Shown here: one piece after another, positions 26,362-35,453 of the stretch
How the letters are laid out: each line of letters starts with the position of its first letter
Position numbering within the stretch: the stretch's first letter is position 1
Assembly: GCA_036675345.1 (NCBI GenBank)
Contig: JAKFFE010000011.1
Span: forward strand, 1-63,201
From: JALYOC01 sp036675345
Lineage (GTDB): Bacteria > Myxococcota > Myxococcia > Myxococcales > Myxococcaceae
Direction: 5' to 3'
Length of the DNA: 63,201 bases
Notes under the pieces: generated by a model
Database searches by the model: none
The model's input: only the letters and a program-made list of their open reading frames with translations
Told to the model about the DNA's origin: nothing
Translations under genes and position numbers: made by a program

Positions 26362-27810
26362 ATGGAACCCCTCCCTGCCCGCAGCTCGGCGTTGGTGGCC
26401 TACCTGGGGACCGCCGGCCTGATCGCCGCGGCAACCCTGGTCGGGAGCGGGCTGCAGGCGCATCTCACCCAACCCGATCTGGTGATGCTGTATCTGCTGG
26501 CGATCTGCGCGGCCGCGGCCCGGTTTGGGCGTGGACCGGCGATCTTCGCGGCGGCACTGTCGGTGGGGGCCTACAACTTCTTCTTCGTGCTGCCGCTGCA
26601 CTCGCTCGCCGTCGAGGACGAGCGAAATCTCCTCACCTTCGTCTCGATGTTTGTCCTGGGGTGGGGGATCAGCGCGCTGACCGACCGTAACCGGATGTTC
26701 GAAGCGAAGGTCGCCGACCGCGAGAGGCAGAGCCGCGCGCTGTACGCGCTCTCCCGGGAGCTCTCGTCGGGGGTGGACGAAGGTCAGCTGGCGCTGGCCC
26801 TGGCCCGTAAGGCGGCTGCTACCTTGCAGTGCGGGGTGACTGTGACGCTGGACGAGGCGCATCGGAAGCGCGCTTCCCCGATCGAGATCCACCTGGGACC
26901 CACGACCGAAGCGCCTCTGGAGGTGGTCCCGATCCGCGGGCGGAGCGCGACCTTTGGACAGCTGCTGATCGGCGGCCGGTCTTCCCCGGTGTCGGGTGCG
27001 GACCGCGAGTTGCTGCAGGCCTTCGCCATGCAGACTGGATTGGCCCTGGAGCGCGCCCAACTGGTGGAGGCTGCTCGACTCGCCGATCTCCGTGCCACCG
27101 AGGAGGAGCTGCGAAGCGCCCTGCTCAGCGCGGTCTCCCATGATCTGAGGACGCCGTTGGCGGCCATCACCGGGGCGGCGACGACCCTGCTGGGCGGGTC
27201 CCAGTCCCTGGAGGAGGCGCAGCGCAAGGAGTTGCTGGAGACGATCTGCGAAGAGTCGGAGCGACTGGAGCGCCTGGTCGTCAACCTGCTGGAGGTGACC
27301 CGGGTCGAGGCCAGCGGCCTCAAGCTCCGGAGGGAGTGGGTGCCAGTGGAGGAGTTGGTGGGCGCCGCGCTGACCCGCGTCGAACGCCTGGTCGCCGGAC
27401 GGGCAGTGGAGATCCGGCTGGATCCAGAGCTGCCGTTGGTGCTGATCGATCCGGTGCTGTTTGAACAGGTGCTCTTCAACCTCCTGGAGAATGCCGCCAA
27501 GTACACGCCCAGCGGCACCCCGGTGGCGATCTGTGCGCAGGTCCATGACGGGAGCGTGGTGCTGGAGATCGCGGACCGTGGACCTGGGCTGACCCCGGGC
27601 ACCGAGTCGCGAATCTTCGAGAAGTTCTTCCGGGTCGCCCCGCCCGAGGTGTCTGGGGCCGGGCTGGGCCTGGCCATCGTCCGCGCCATTGTCCAGGCCC
27701 ACGGCGGCTCGGTCCTGGCGCAGACGCGGCCGGGAGGAGGTTCGGTCTTCCAGGTCGCGATCCCCATCGGAGGGACCCCGCCCACCGTCGAGGCGGAGGA
27801 GCAGCCGTGA
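26362..27810 (+). CDS. kdpD: KdpD-like sensor histidine kinase lacking the N-terminal KdpD/Usp domains
   Basis: About 482 residues equivalent to the C-terminal half of KdpD. Four transmembrane helices (DUF4118, about 11-107) are followed by a GAF-like domain (about 125-235), HisKA with phospho-acceptor His about 260 (VSHDLRTPLAAIT), then HATPase with N-box LLENAAKY, ADRGPGL and GAGLGLAIV. The N-terminal KdpD sensor and universal-stress domains of the classical 890-residue protein are absent. The ATG at 26362 is 18 bp from the AAAGGAG site; the in-frame TTG at 26356 or CTG at 26350 would be better spaced. It overlaps kdpE by GTGA. Confidence 0.85.
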   Translation: MEPLPARSSALVAYLGTAGLIAAATLVGSGLQAHLTQPDLVMLYLLAICAAAARFGRGPAIFAAALSVGAYNFFFVLPLHSLAVEDERNLLTFVSMFVLGWGISALTDRNRMFEAKVADRERQSRALYALSRELSSGVDEGQLALALARKAAATLQCGVTVTLDEAHRKRASPIEIHLGPTTEAPLEVVPIRGRSATFGQLLIGGRSSPVSGADRELLQAFAMQTGLALERAQLVEAARLADLRATEEELRSALLSAVSHDLRTPLAAITGAATTLLGGSQSLEEAQRKELLETICEESERLERLVVNLLEVTRVEASGLKLRREWVPVEELVGAALTRVERLVAGRAVEIRLDPELPLVLIDPVLFEQVLFNLLENAAKYTPSGTPVAICAQVHDGSVVLEIADRGPGLTPGTESRIFEKFFRVAPPEVSGAGLGLAIVRAIVQAHGGSVLAQTRPGGGSVFQVAIPIGGTPPTVEAEEQP

Positions 27811-28502
27811 CCATTCCCGCGGGACGAATCCTGGTGGTGGAGGACGAGGTGGCGATGCGGCGATTCCTGCGGGCTTCGCTCTCGGCGCATCACTTCGAGC
27901 TGATCGAGGCGGTGACCGGCGGCGAGGCGATTCAGCGCGCCACCGAGCACAACCCGGATCTGGTGTTGCTGGATCTGGGCCTGCCCGACACCGACGGGAT
28001 CGAGGTGACCCGGACCCTTCGGGGCTGGTCGCGGGTCCCGATCATCGTCCTCTCGGCGCGGGGCCGGGAGACGGACAAGGTGGAGGCGCTGGATGCCGGC
28101 GCGGACGACTACCTCACCAAGCCCTTCGGGGTGAATGAGCTCCTCGCCCGGATCCGGGCGGCGCTGCGGCGGACGGACCCCGGGCAGGGGGTGGATTCTC
28201 CGGTCGTCGAGTTCGGCAGGCTGAGAATCGACTTCGCGCGCCGGCTGGTGACGCTGAGCGCCACCGAGGTGCGGCTCACTCCGATCGAGTACCGGCTCTT
28301 GATCTGTCTGGCGCAGAATGCCGGAAAGGTCCTGACCCACCGTCAGCTGCTCGAGCAGGTGTGGGGACCAGGGCACTCCGACCAGACCCACTACCTTCGC
28401 GTCTACATGGCGCAACTCCGGCGCAAGCTGGAGGCAGACCCCGCTCGACCCACGCTCCTCACCACCGAACCGGGCGTGGGGTATCGCCTCCGCGGCGGAT
28501 AG
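27807..28502 (+). CDS. kdpE: KdpE-like OmpR-family response regulator
   Basis: 231 residues: receiver domain (about 5-120) with phospho-acceptor Asp about 56 in LLDLGLPDTDG and LTKPFG lysine, and a winged-helix Trans_reg_C domain (about 130-228) with RLTPIEYRLLICLAQNAGK and HYLRVYMAQLRRKLE. It starts with GTG overlapping the stop of the sensor gene, so the pair is translationally coupled. In the classical system KdpDE activates kdpFABC under low potassium; no kdpFABC is in the window. The divergent kup gene is the obvious local target, which is inference. Confidence 0.9.
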   Translation: MTIPAGRILVVEDEVAMRRFLRASLSAHHFELIEAVTGGEAIQRATEHNPDLVLLDLGLPDTDGIEVTRTLRGWSRVPIIVLSARGRETDKVEALDAGADDYLTKPFGVNELLARIRAALRRTDPGQGVDSPVVEFGRLRIDFARRLVTLSATEVRLTPIEYRLLICLAQNAGKVLTHRQLLEQVWGPGHSDQTHYLRVYMAQLRRKLEADPARPTLLTTEPGVGYRLRGG

Positions 28503-28545
28503 TCAGGGTCGTCCCCGGGAGGCTTAGCCGCCTGAGGCGAGAGGC

Positions 28546-28938
28546 TCAGGCCTCCGCCGGACCCGGACCGCAGAGCGCGCGGACCCGGGTCACGAAGGCG
28601 TCGAAGTCGAACGGCTTGGTGAGCACGTCGGCCACCCCGTACTCCGCCACCTTGGAGCGGGCGCTGCGATCCGCGGAGGTCACCAGCACCCGCTTGGCGA
28701 GATCCTTCCCGTGCTGGGCGTGCAGTCCCTTCAGGAAGCCGATCCCGTCCATCACCGGCATCATCAGGTCCAGGACAATCACGCACAGTGCAGGGTTCAT
28801 CCGGGAGAGCTGGGCCAGCCCCTCCTCCCCGTTGCGGGCCTCGCGCACCCCGAAGCCCATCGTCTCCAGGACCTCGCGGATCGCCTCGCGGATGTCGTTG
28901 TCGTCCTCAACCAGGAGAATTTCGCTGTTGCTGGACAT
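28546..28938 (-). CDS. Single-domain response regulator (CheY-like)
   Basis: About 130 residues, only a receiver domain. ILLVEDDNDIREAIREVLE contains the acidic pair, the phospho-acceptor is Asp about 57 in IVLDLMMPVMDG, and VLTKPFDF carries the conserved Lys. There is no output domain, so it acts by protein contact in a phosphorelay. The ATG at 28938 is preceded by GGTGGGGG. It converges with kdpE and its partner kinase is not evident. Confidence 0.87.
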   Translation of the reverse strand: MSSNSEILLVEDDNDIREAIREVLETMGFGVREARNGEEGLAQLSRMNPALCVIVLDLMMPVMDGIGFLKGLHAQHGKDLAKRVLVTSADRSARSKVAEYGVADVLTKPFDFDAFVTRVRALCGPGPAEA

Positions 28939-29103
28939 GGCCCCCACCTTCCCTCAAGAACCGGGCCGTTCCCCAGCGGAAGTGGCTGCGGTCTCCCTCT
29001 GTGTTGAAGACCATGCCGGCGCTGGATCGTCCGGAGCGCCGAAAACTCGACCGCTGCTACAGCCGTGTTACGAGCGGTTGCACTTAGCGGGTTTGGAGGG
29101 GGA

Positions 29104-29484
29104 ATGGACGAGAGGAACGACTCGCCCGACTGGGAGATTCTCAAGCTGCTCCGGGAGGTTCGCCGCAGGGTGCGCGCGGGCAATCCCCAGCGCTTCCTGG
29201 ACCACCTGGCGGCCGAACCCAACTGGGTGGCGGCCCTGCCTGCCGCCGAGGCCAAGGTCGCACGCACCATGCTGGAGGCCACCCGCGAGCTGGCCCGCCG
29301 CGCCATGGACACCGCCCCCGCCGAGCAAGAGATCTTCTCCTCGCCGGCGCCTGTTGCCGCACCCGTCCCTGCTCCCGAGCCCGCCTACGCGCAGGTTGGC
29401 ACCAAGCGTCGCGCCAGTCCGCGGGTGCTCTCGGTGCAGGCCGCCGGCGTCGAGCCGCGCCGCCGCCGCAGCAAGGCCAGCTGA
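29104..29484 (+). CDS. Hypothetical protein, helical N-terminus and basic tail
   Basis: 126 residues of unknown family. An N-terminal helical region (DWEILKLLREVRRRVRAGN, then about 40 residues rich in Ala, Arg and Glu) is followed by a Pro/Ala-rich linker and a basic end, EPRRRRSKAS. There is no signal peptide or membrane segment. GGAGGGGG immediately before the ATG at 29104 supports the start. The basic tail could bind nucleic acid, though nothing else indicates this. Confidence 0.6.
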   Translation: MDERNDSPDWEILKLLREVRRRVRAGNPQRFLDHLAAEPNWVAALPAAEAKVARTMLEATRELARRAMDTAPAEQEIFSSPAPVAAPVPAPEPAYAQVGTKRRASPRVLSVQAAGVEPRRRRSKAS

Positions 29485-29642
29485 GCCCTGGCCTCCCGTG
29501 TCTCGCGTGGATGCTGGCTGATTTGCGCTGAGCGGCAGTCTCTGCCCAGGCCGTCGGGTCGGCTGGCGAACGCGATCCGTGACGCAAGTGCCCCCTCACT
29601 GGAACTTGCCCTTGCACCGGGGCGCGGGCGGATACTGCATCG

Positions 29643-30920
29643 GTGAGTCCCTTGCTGACCCTCGACCGGCGACGTCTGCTCCAGGCTGGAGCCGCGCTGG
29701 CGCTGCCGCTGCTGTTCTCCCGGTGCAAGACCACCCCCGGCAATGGACCTCCGCTGCGGCGCGACCCCAGCGGGATCCTCGATCTCCCGGAGGGGTTCCG
29801 CCTGGTGGTGCTGCAGCGCAGCGGCGCCACCATGAACGACGGGCTGCGGGTCCCCGACGCCCCGGACGGGATGGGCTGCTTCCCGGGAGCCGACGCCAAC
29901 ACCCTGGTGCTGATGCGCAACCACGAGCTGACCACCTCCGGTGGGCCGGGCGCCCCTTCCCCGGCGGTGGCCTACGACCCGGCGGCGGTGGGTGGGGTCA
30001 CCCGGCTGGTGCTGGACGCCACCACCCTGGACGTCCTCTCCAGCAACCTCGTCCTGGCCGGGACCCGTCGCAACTGCGCGGGCGGCGTCTCCCCCTGGGG
30101 CTGGCTGACCTGCGAGGAGGACGTCAGCGAGAACCACGGCTTCGTGTTCCTCTGCGATCCCCACGCGGCGTCGGTCCAGCCGGCGGTGCGCATCCCCGCG
30201 TACGGTCGGATGAACCACGAAGCGGCGGTGGTGGACCCGCTCACCCACGCGGCCTACCTGACCGAGGATCGCGACGACAGCTGTCTCTACCGCTTCCTCC
30301 CCGACGCGCCGGACCAGGTTCCTGGCCCCGCCACCACCGGGAAGCTGCAGGCGTTGAGGGTGGTGGGCGCGCCCGGACGGGACCTGGACCAGGACGTCTC
30401 CCACGGCGCGCGGCTGGCGGTGGACTGGGTGGACCTGACCGGGGCGGACGCTCCGGACGATGACCTGCGCACCCGGGCGCACGGGCTGGGCGCGGCGAGG
30501 TTCCGCCGGGGGGAAGGCGCGTTCTTCGATCAGGGCGCGGTGCTCTTCACCGCCACCACCGGCGGCCCCGCGGGCGGCGGCCAGGTGTGGCGCTACCATC
30601 CGCAGTCCAGCGAGCTGGAGCTGATGGCCCAGGCCGAGGATCGCAACCTGCTGGATACCCCGGACAACCTCTGCGTCGCTCCCTGGGGAGACGTGGTGCT
30701 GGCCGAGGACAGCTATGATCCCCGCTGGGCGGGCAACTCGCTGCGTGTCCTCACCCCCGAGGGGCTGCTGCTGGACCTGGCCCGGAACGCGCTGTCTTCC
30801 AGCGAGTTCGCCGGGGTGTGCTTCTCCCCCTCCGGGGACACCCTGTTCTGCAACCTGCAGGGAGACGGAATCACCCTCGCCATCCAGGGTCCGTTCCAGC
30901 GGCTGGCCGCGCTCCGCTAG
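29643..30920 (+). CDS. PhoX-family phosphatase (DUF839), Tat-exported
   Basis: 425 residues starting at GTG. The twin-arginine signal DRRRLLQAGAALALPLLF is followed by a Cys (FSRCKTT), so it may be a Tat-dependent lipoprotein. The body shows the PhoX/DUF839 pattern: LPEGFRLVVLQRSGATMNDG, LMRNHELTT, GGVSPWGWLTCEEDV, GRMNHEAAVVDP, LTEDRDDSCLYRFLP and a late DTPDNLCVAPWGDVVLAED block that holds metal-binding acidic residues. PhoX enzymes are calcium/iron phosphomonoesterases that release phosphate from organic esters. There is no clear Pho box in the 158-bp upstream gap. Confidence 0.88.
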   Translation: MSPLLTLDRRRLLQAGAALALPLLFSRCKTTPGNGPPLRRDPSGILDLPEGFRLVVLQRSGATMNDGLRVPDAPDGMGCFPGADANTLVLMRNHELTTSGGPGAPSPAVAYDPAAVGGVTRLVLDATTLDVLSSNLVLAGTRRNCAGGVSPWGWLTCEEDVSENHGFVFLCDPHAASVQPAVRIPAYGRMNHEAAVVDPLTHAAYLTEDRDDSCLYRFLPDAPDQVPGPATTGKLQALRVVGAPGRDLDQDVSHGARLAVDWVDLTGADAPDDDLRTRAHGLGAARFRRGEGAFFDQGAVLFTATTGGPAGGGQVWRYHPQSSELELMAQAEDRNLLDTPDNLCVAPWGDVVLAEDSYDPRWAGNSLRVLTPEGLLLDLARNALSSSEFAGVCFSPSGDTLFCNLQGDGITLAIQGPFQRLAALR

Positions 30921-30972
30921 CGCGCGCTTTTCGCTAGGTCCGGCCTCACCGGTCCGGCACCCTGACCGGGCC

Positions 30973-31437
30973 GTGACCCGTTACCAACACCGCCGCCAGC
31001 TGGTCGCCGTCCTCGGACTCTACGTCCTTGGCTACGGCTTTGCGGCGGCGCCCCTGCTTCACGCGGTCGTCGATCACGGCCTGCGCGGCTCGGGACACGC
31101 TTCGGCCTGGGCCACGCATCAGCGACCCGCGGCGACTCGGCAGGAGCACGCGGCGGCGCGCTCCCAGCGACACGATGCGCAGGCGCGGGTGCACGGCGCC
31201 CACCAGGGCTCGCACCCGCATCGTCACGGTGCCCAGGCGCCGGAGCATGACCCACACGAAGGTTCGCACTCGCACGCGGCGGGGAGCGTGCTTCACGTCG
31301 ACGCGGTGGTGGCCGAGAGTCCCCCGCCCTCCGCCGACAGGCTGGTGGAGCCCGCCGCACCGGTCCTCCGTGAGGGCCAGGCTCGCGCGCGCCAGGGTCA
31401 GGCGCCCCGTCCGCGGGCCCGACCCCAGGCGCCGTAG
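30973..31437 (+). CDS. His-rich small exported or membrane protein next to a TonB receptor
   Basis: About 154 residues from GTG. One hydrophobic segment lies near the N-terminus (VAVLGLYVLGYGFAAAPLL), so it is exported or N-terminally anchored. Residues about 60-115 are very rich in His (HGAHQGSHPHRHGAQAPE and HDPHEGSHSHAAG), a typical divalent-metal-binding stretch. A Pro/Arg/Gln-rich tail ends 60 bp before the TonB-dependent receptor gene, so the two are probably one operon. It could buffer or hand over Zn, Ni, Co or Cu after outer-membrane uptake; the metal is not determined by sequence. Confidence 0.65.
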   Translation: MTRYQHRRQLVAVLGLYVLGYGFAAAPLLHAVVDHGLRGSGHASAWATHQRPAATRQEHAAARSQRHDAQARVHGAHQGSHPHRHGAQAPEHDPHEGSHSHAAGSVLHVDAVVAESPPPSADRLVEPAAPVLREGQARARQGQAPRPRARPQAP

Positions 31438-31497
31438 GTCGTCGTCCCGAAGCCCCCCTTCCGGACGCCGTACCCCCACACCTTCTGAGGCACCCTG

Positions 31498-33735
31498 ATG
31501 TCCTGCTCGTTTCGAGCGGCGCGCGCCGCTGCATTTGCACTCGTCTGTCTTCACTTCCCCTCCACGTTGGCGCAGCCCGGTGAACCCGACGCGGGCGGCG
31601 CCCTTCTCCCCGAGGACCTGGGCGAGTCGACGCCTGCCGAAGCGGAAGGACCGCCGGAGGGAGTGGCCCTGCCGAGCAAGCCCGCCCAGGACGGTGGCTC
31701 CGCGGTGCCCAGTCCTCTCCCGCCGTCAGGCACCCTGGAGACAGTGGTCACCGCCAGGCGGGAGTTCACCGCCGCGTCCTCCACGGTAGTGCGGGACCGG
31801 GACTTCCTGCTGCGGCCCCACCCTCGACCCGCGGACATCCTCCAGGGCGTCCCCGGGCTGTACGTGAACCAGCACGCGGGGGGCGGGAAGGCCAACCAGC
31901 TCTTCCTGCGGGGCTTCGACGCGGATCACGGCACCGACGTCCTGCTGACCGTGGACGGCGTACCGGTGAACATGGTCAGCCACGGCCATGGTCAGGGCTA
32001 TGCGGATCTCAACTGGGTGATCCCGGAGCTGATCCAGCGGGTGGAGGTGGCCAAGGGCCCCTACTTCGCCCAGCACGGCGACTTCGCCACCGCGGGGGCG
32101 ATCAACCTCGTCACCCGCGATGACCTCCAGACGCATCAGGTCACCCTGGGGGGCGGCTCCTTCCAGACGTACCGGGCGCTGTTGATCGCCAGCCCGCGGG
32201 TGGGCCCGCTCCGCACCTTGATCGCCGGGAACGCCTACGGAACCCACGGTCCCTTCGACAGCCCGGAACGGCTGGAGCGTTTCAGTCTCTTCACCAAGGT
32301 CAGCGCCACGCTGGCGGAGAACGCCACCCTCTCCTTGATCCTCAACTCCTACGGCAGCGGCTGGAACGCGTCGGGCCAGGTGCCACTGCGCGAGGTCACC
32401 GCCGGACGTCTGGGCCGGTTCGGGAGCATCGATCCCACCGAAGGCGGCAACTCGCAGCGGCACTCGGCCCAGGTCTCCCTCGCGGTGCGGACCGAGGACC
32501 AGGGCGAGCTGCGGCTGATGGCCTACGCCGCCCAGTACCGGCTGAACCTGTTCTCGAACTTCACCTTCTTCAGCGCCGACCCGGTCCACGGAGACCTGAT
32601 CGAGCAGCACGATGCTCGCGTCTTCGGGGGGTTCTCCGGCAGCTATCGGTTCCAGCGCTCCCTCGGTCCGATCGCGTTCGAGACAAGCTTCGGAGTGCAG
32701 CTGCGCAGCGACGCGATCGAGAACGCCCTCTACCGGGATCTGGCGCGCGAGCGACTGGGCACGGTCGTCGACGCCAGCATCCGGGAGGGGAGCCTGGGCC
32801 TCTACGTCCAGGAGGACGTGCGCCTCACCCCGTGGCTGCGCGCCATCCTCGGGCTGCGCGCCGACTCCTTCGGCTTCGAGGTGGAGGATCGCCTGGAGGA
32901 CACCGCCACCCTCGGCTCGGGCAACTCGGGGGTCCGCCAGGCCTCGCTGCTCAGCCCCAAGGCCAGCCTGGTCTTCAGCGCCATCCCCTTCACCGAGCTC
33001 TACGCCAACTTCGGCTCCGGCTTTCACTCCAACGACGCCCGCGGGGTGGTCCGGCAGCAGGACGCGGTCACCCCGCTGACCCGCGCCCGGGGAATGGAGC
33101 TGGGCGCGCGCAGCCTCCTCTTCGACCGGGTGGATCTCGCCGGCGCAGTCTACCTGCTCGATCTGGCCAGCGAGATCGTCTGGGTGGGCGACGAGGGAAC
33201 CACCGAGGCCCGCGGACCGACGCGACGGATCGGCGCCGAGGTCGAGCTGCGGGTGAGGCTCCTGCCCTGGCTCTTCGCCGACGCCGATGCCTCGGTGTCC
33301 AACGCCACCTATGTGGAGAACGCCGGGAACGCGGACGCGGTGGCGCTGGCTCCGACCCTGCTTCTCGGCGCCGGCCTCTCCGCTCGGCACCCCTCCGGAT
33401 TCTATGGCCGGCTGGGCGCCCTCCACCTCGGAGACCGCCCCGCCACCGAGGACCGGTTCATCCGCGCCCAGGGCTTCACCCGCCTCGATGCCACCCTCGG
33501 CTACCGGCACCGGCGGTTCGAGGTCAGCGTCGCGCTCCAGAACCTCACCAACACCGACTGGCGGGAGGCGCAGTTCGCCAATGTCTCCCGCCTCCCCCAC
33601 GAGGTGAGTGAGGCCAGCTGCCCCGCGGGCACCCGCCCCGCGTCGGAGGACGGCGCGTTCCTGGGGTGCGAGGACCTGCACTTCACCCCCGGAGCGCCGA
33701 TCAACGGCCAGGTCTCCCTGACCGCCTTCTTCTAA
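31498..33735 (+). CDS. TonB-dependent outer-membrane receptor
   Basis: 745 residues with a signal peptide ending near FPSTLAQP. There is a Pro/Glu-rich N-terminal region, a plug domain from about 82 to 205 (TVVTARREFTAASSTVVRD, ILQGVPGLYVNQHAGGG, LFLRGFDADHGTDVLLTVDG, RVEVAKGPYFAQHGDF) and a 22-stranded-type barrel ending in a C-terminal aromatic, VSLTAFF. It imports a ligand across the outer membrane using TonB energy. The His-rich gene just upstream and the PVNMVSHGHGQGYAD segment suggest a metal or metal-chelate substrate, but this is inferred. Confidence 0.9.
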   Translation: MSCSFRAARAAAFALVCLHFPSTLAQPGEPDAGGALLPEDLGESTPAEAEGPPEGVALPSKPAQDGGSAVPSPLPPSGTLETVVTARREFTAASSTVVRDRDFLLRPHPRPADILQGVPGLYVNQHAGGGKANQLFLRGFDADHGTDVLLTVDGVPVNMVSHGHGQGYADLNWVIPELIQRVEVAKGPYFAQHGDFATAGAINLVTRDDLQTHQVTLGGGSFQTYRALLIASPRVGPLRTLIAGNAYGTHGPFDSPERLERFSLFTKVSATLAENATLSLILNSYGSGWNASGQVPLREVTAGRLGRFGSIDPTEGGNSQRHSAQVSLAVRTEDQGELRLMAYAAQYRLNLFSNFTFFSADPVHGDLIEQHDARVFGGFSGSYRFQRSLGPIAFETSFGVQLRSDAIENALYRDLARERLGTVVDASIREGSLGLYVQEDVRLTPWLRAILGLRADSFGFEVEDRLEDTATLGSGNSGVRQASLLSPKASLVFSAIPFTELYANFGSGFHSNDARGVVRQQDAVTPLTRARGMELGARSLLFDRVDLAGAVYLLDLASEIVWVGDEGTTEARGPTRRIGAEVELRVRLLPWLFADADASVSNATYVENAGNADAVALAPTLLLGAGLSARHPSGFYGRLGALHLGDRPATEDRFIRAQGFTRLDATLGYRHRRFEVSVALQNLTNTDWREAQFANVSRLPHEVSEASCPAGTRPASEDGAFLGCEDLHFTPGAPINGQVSLTAFF

Positions 33736-33781
33736 GGGCCCCCTTGAGTTCCCGGATCGCCGCTGAACAAATCTCGCCGCG

Positions 33782-35053
33782 ATGAGCGACCCCGAGGACC
33801 CTTCCGGACTGAAGCAGCGCCTCGAGCGGCTGGAGCGCTTGAACGAGCGGCGAGAGCCGGACCCGGCTCCGGAGCGGAGGCGGGATCCCCGCCGAAGGGT
33901 GAACACCCGACTGGGAGTGGGGATGGCCCTGATTGCAGTGGCCATCGCCACCGGCAACTACGGGATCCTGATTCCCGGGGTGATCCTGGTAGTGATGGCG
34001 GCGGCGGCCTACCTCCAGGCGGCCTCCGAGAGGACCGCCCCCCCCGACCCCACCCGGCCCCACGTGGGGATGGGCGCCACCGTGGAGCAGGACGCGATCC
34101 TCGAGCCGGGAGCGACGGTGGAGATGGGCGCCACGGTGAAGTCCGGGGCCGTGGTGAAGCAGGGTGCGACCGTGGAGATGGGCGCCACGGTGGAGTCCGG
34201 GGCGGAGGTGAGGCGAGGCGCGATCGTCCGGATGGGCGCCACCGTCCATGCCTCGGCGGTGATCGAAGAGGGCGCCACCATCGGCTGGGGCGCGGAAGTA
34301 AAGCCGGGCGCGGTGGTGGGCGAAGGCGCAATCATCGGCGCCGGCGCCACGGTGAACGCCGGCGCCACCGTTCCCGCCCGGATGCGCTTGGCCCCTGGGT
34401 CCACCTGGGCCCAGTCCTCCTCCCCGGTGGGCGCCCCGTCGCAGCCCGCGCCGGTCCCCGCCGACCCGCGTGCCGCCCGCATCGACGCCGCCTGCGACAA
34501 GATCGCCGCCGAGCTGCAACAGGCGCCGCCGCAGATCCGCGAGCACCTGGGCACCTCGGTCAAACCCTCCGCCCTGCGGGATACCTGCCGGGATCTGGCC
34601 CGGCGCGAGCGGACCCTGCGCGCCGAGGCCTCCGCGGAGAGCTTCGCCTTCCTGGACCAGGAGCAGCAGACCCTGCAGGAGAAGATTGACCGCGCCACCG
34701 ACGAGGCGGTGCGCCGCTCGCTGCAAAGCGCCGTGGCCGCGGTGGCGGATCAGCGGCGGCAGCGCGAGCGGGTGAAGGTCAGCGCCGACCGCCTGGACGC
34801 GGAGCTGACCCGGCTGCAGTACACCCTGGAGGGGATGGCCGCCGGGCTGGTCCGGCTGCGCACCACCGGGGTGGACGCCAGCGCCGCTCCCGGGACCGAG
34901 ATGCTGCGCGGGGTGCAGCAGCTCCACGAGGAGATCGACGCCATCGCCGATGCGCTGGAGGAACTCTCCGGCCCGGCCCCGTCGATGGAGCCGATCGCGC
35001 CGATCGAGGGAGACGGCTCCGGGGTTTCAGCAACCCGCGAGCGGACGCGCTGA
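33782..35053 (+). CDS. Membrane-anchored left-handed beta-helix protein with C-terminal coiled coil
   Basis: 423 residues. A charged N-tail (1-42) is followed by a hydrophobic segment, probably two short helices (about 44-82). Then come about 18 imperfect hexapeptide repeats (about 94-200) of the type GATVEM-GATVKS-GAVVKQ-GATVEM, giving a left-handed beta-helix. A linker follows, then a long Gln/Arg/Glu-rich helical region (about 225-395) with coiled-coil character. Hexapeptide repeats usually belong to acyltransferases, but no catalytic His is seen, so a structural role is more likely. The combination is unusual. It lies 46 bp after the TonB receptor gene. Confidence 0.7.
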   Translation: MSDPEDPSGLKQRLERLERLNERREPDPAPERRRDPRRRVNTRLGVGMALIAVAIATGNYGILIPGVILVVMAAAAYLQAASERTAPPDPTRPHVGMGATVEQDAILEPGATVEMGATVKSGAVVKQGATVEMGATVESGAEVRRGAIVRMGATVHASAVIEEGATIGWGAEVKPGAVVGEGAIIGAGATVNAGATVPARMRLAPGSTWAQSSSPVGAPSQPAPVPADPRAARIDAACDKIAAELQQAPPQIREHLGTSVKPSALRDTCRDLARRERTLRAEASAESFAFLDQEQQTLQEKIDRATDEAVRRSLQSAVAAVADQRRQRERVKVSADRLDAELTRLQYTLEGMAAGLVRLRTTGVDASAAPGTEMLRGVQQLHEEIDAIADALEELSGPAPSMEPIAPIEGDGSGVSATRERTR

Positions 35054-35116
35054 GCCTCTCGTGGTCTCCCGTTCGAGCAGTCTCCCAGGCACGGGACTCA
35101 GCGGTGTTCGGGGCGA

Positions 35117-35453
35117 CTAGAGGTCGAGGTGCGCCTCCCTCCAGTTCCTTCGCCCAACGGAAATCCCGAACCCTGAAGAATCCTCGGGCCCGCAAGACCT
35201 CGGGGAGCTGATCCGCCACGAAGCGATCGGCCTCCAGGTCGATCAAGAGATCTGGCTCGAGCGAGAACCCTCTCTCCACGACGACGCCGGTCTCCGTCCT
35301 TGCCTGGATGATCCCCGAGCCACCCTGTCGGAGCCCCTCGATCGCCAGCACCTGACCACCAATCAGCACGGTGCCAGCGCCAAGCGGGCCGAGACTGGAG
35401 AGGAGCCCTGCAAGCTCTCGCAGCACCTCAGCGAAGAGCTCGTCTTCGGTCAT
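35117..35453 (-). pseudogene. Truncated or frameshifted AbiEii-like nucleotidyltransferase toxin
   Basis: The frame opens with an ATG overlapping the stop of the AbiEi-like gene (ATGA). It encodes VLIGGQVLAIEGLRQGG and EPDLLIDLEADRF, which resemble the glycine and acidic motifs of AbiEii/MNT-type nucleotidyltransferases, then FFRVRDFRWAKELEGG. About 105 residues in, the frame loses protein-like character and runs antisense into the neighbouring gene. The +1 frame instead gives NWREAHLDL and a TAG at 35117. Family members are usually two to three times longer, so the toxin is likely inactive or decayed. A sequencing indel cannot be excluded. Confidence 0.55.
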
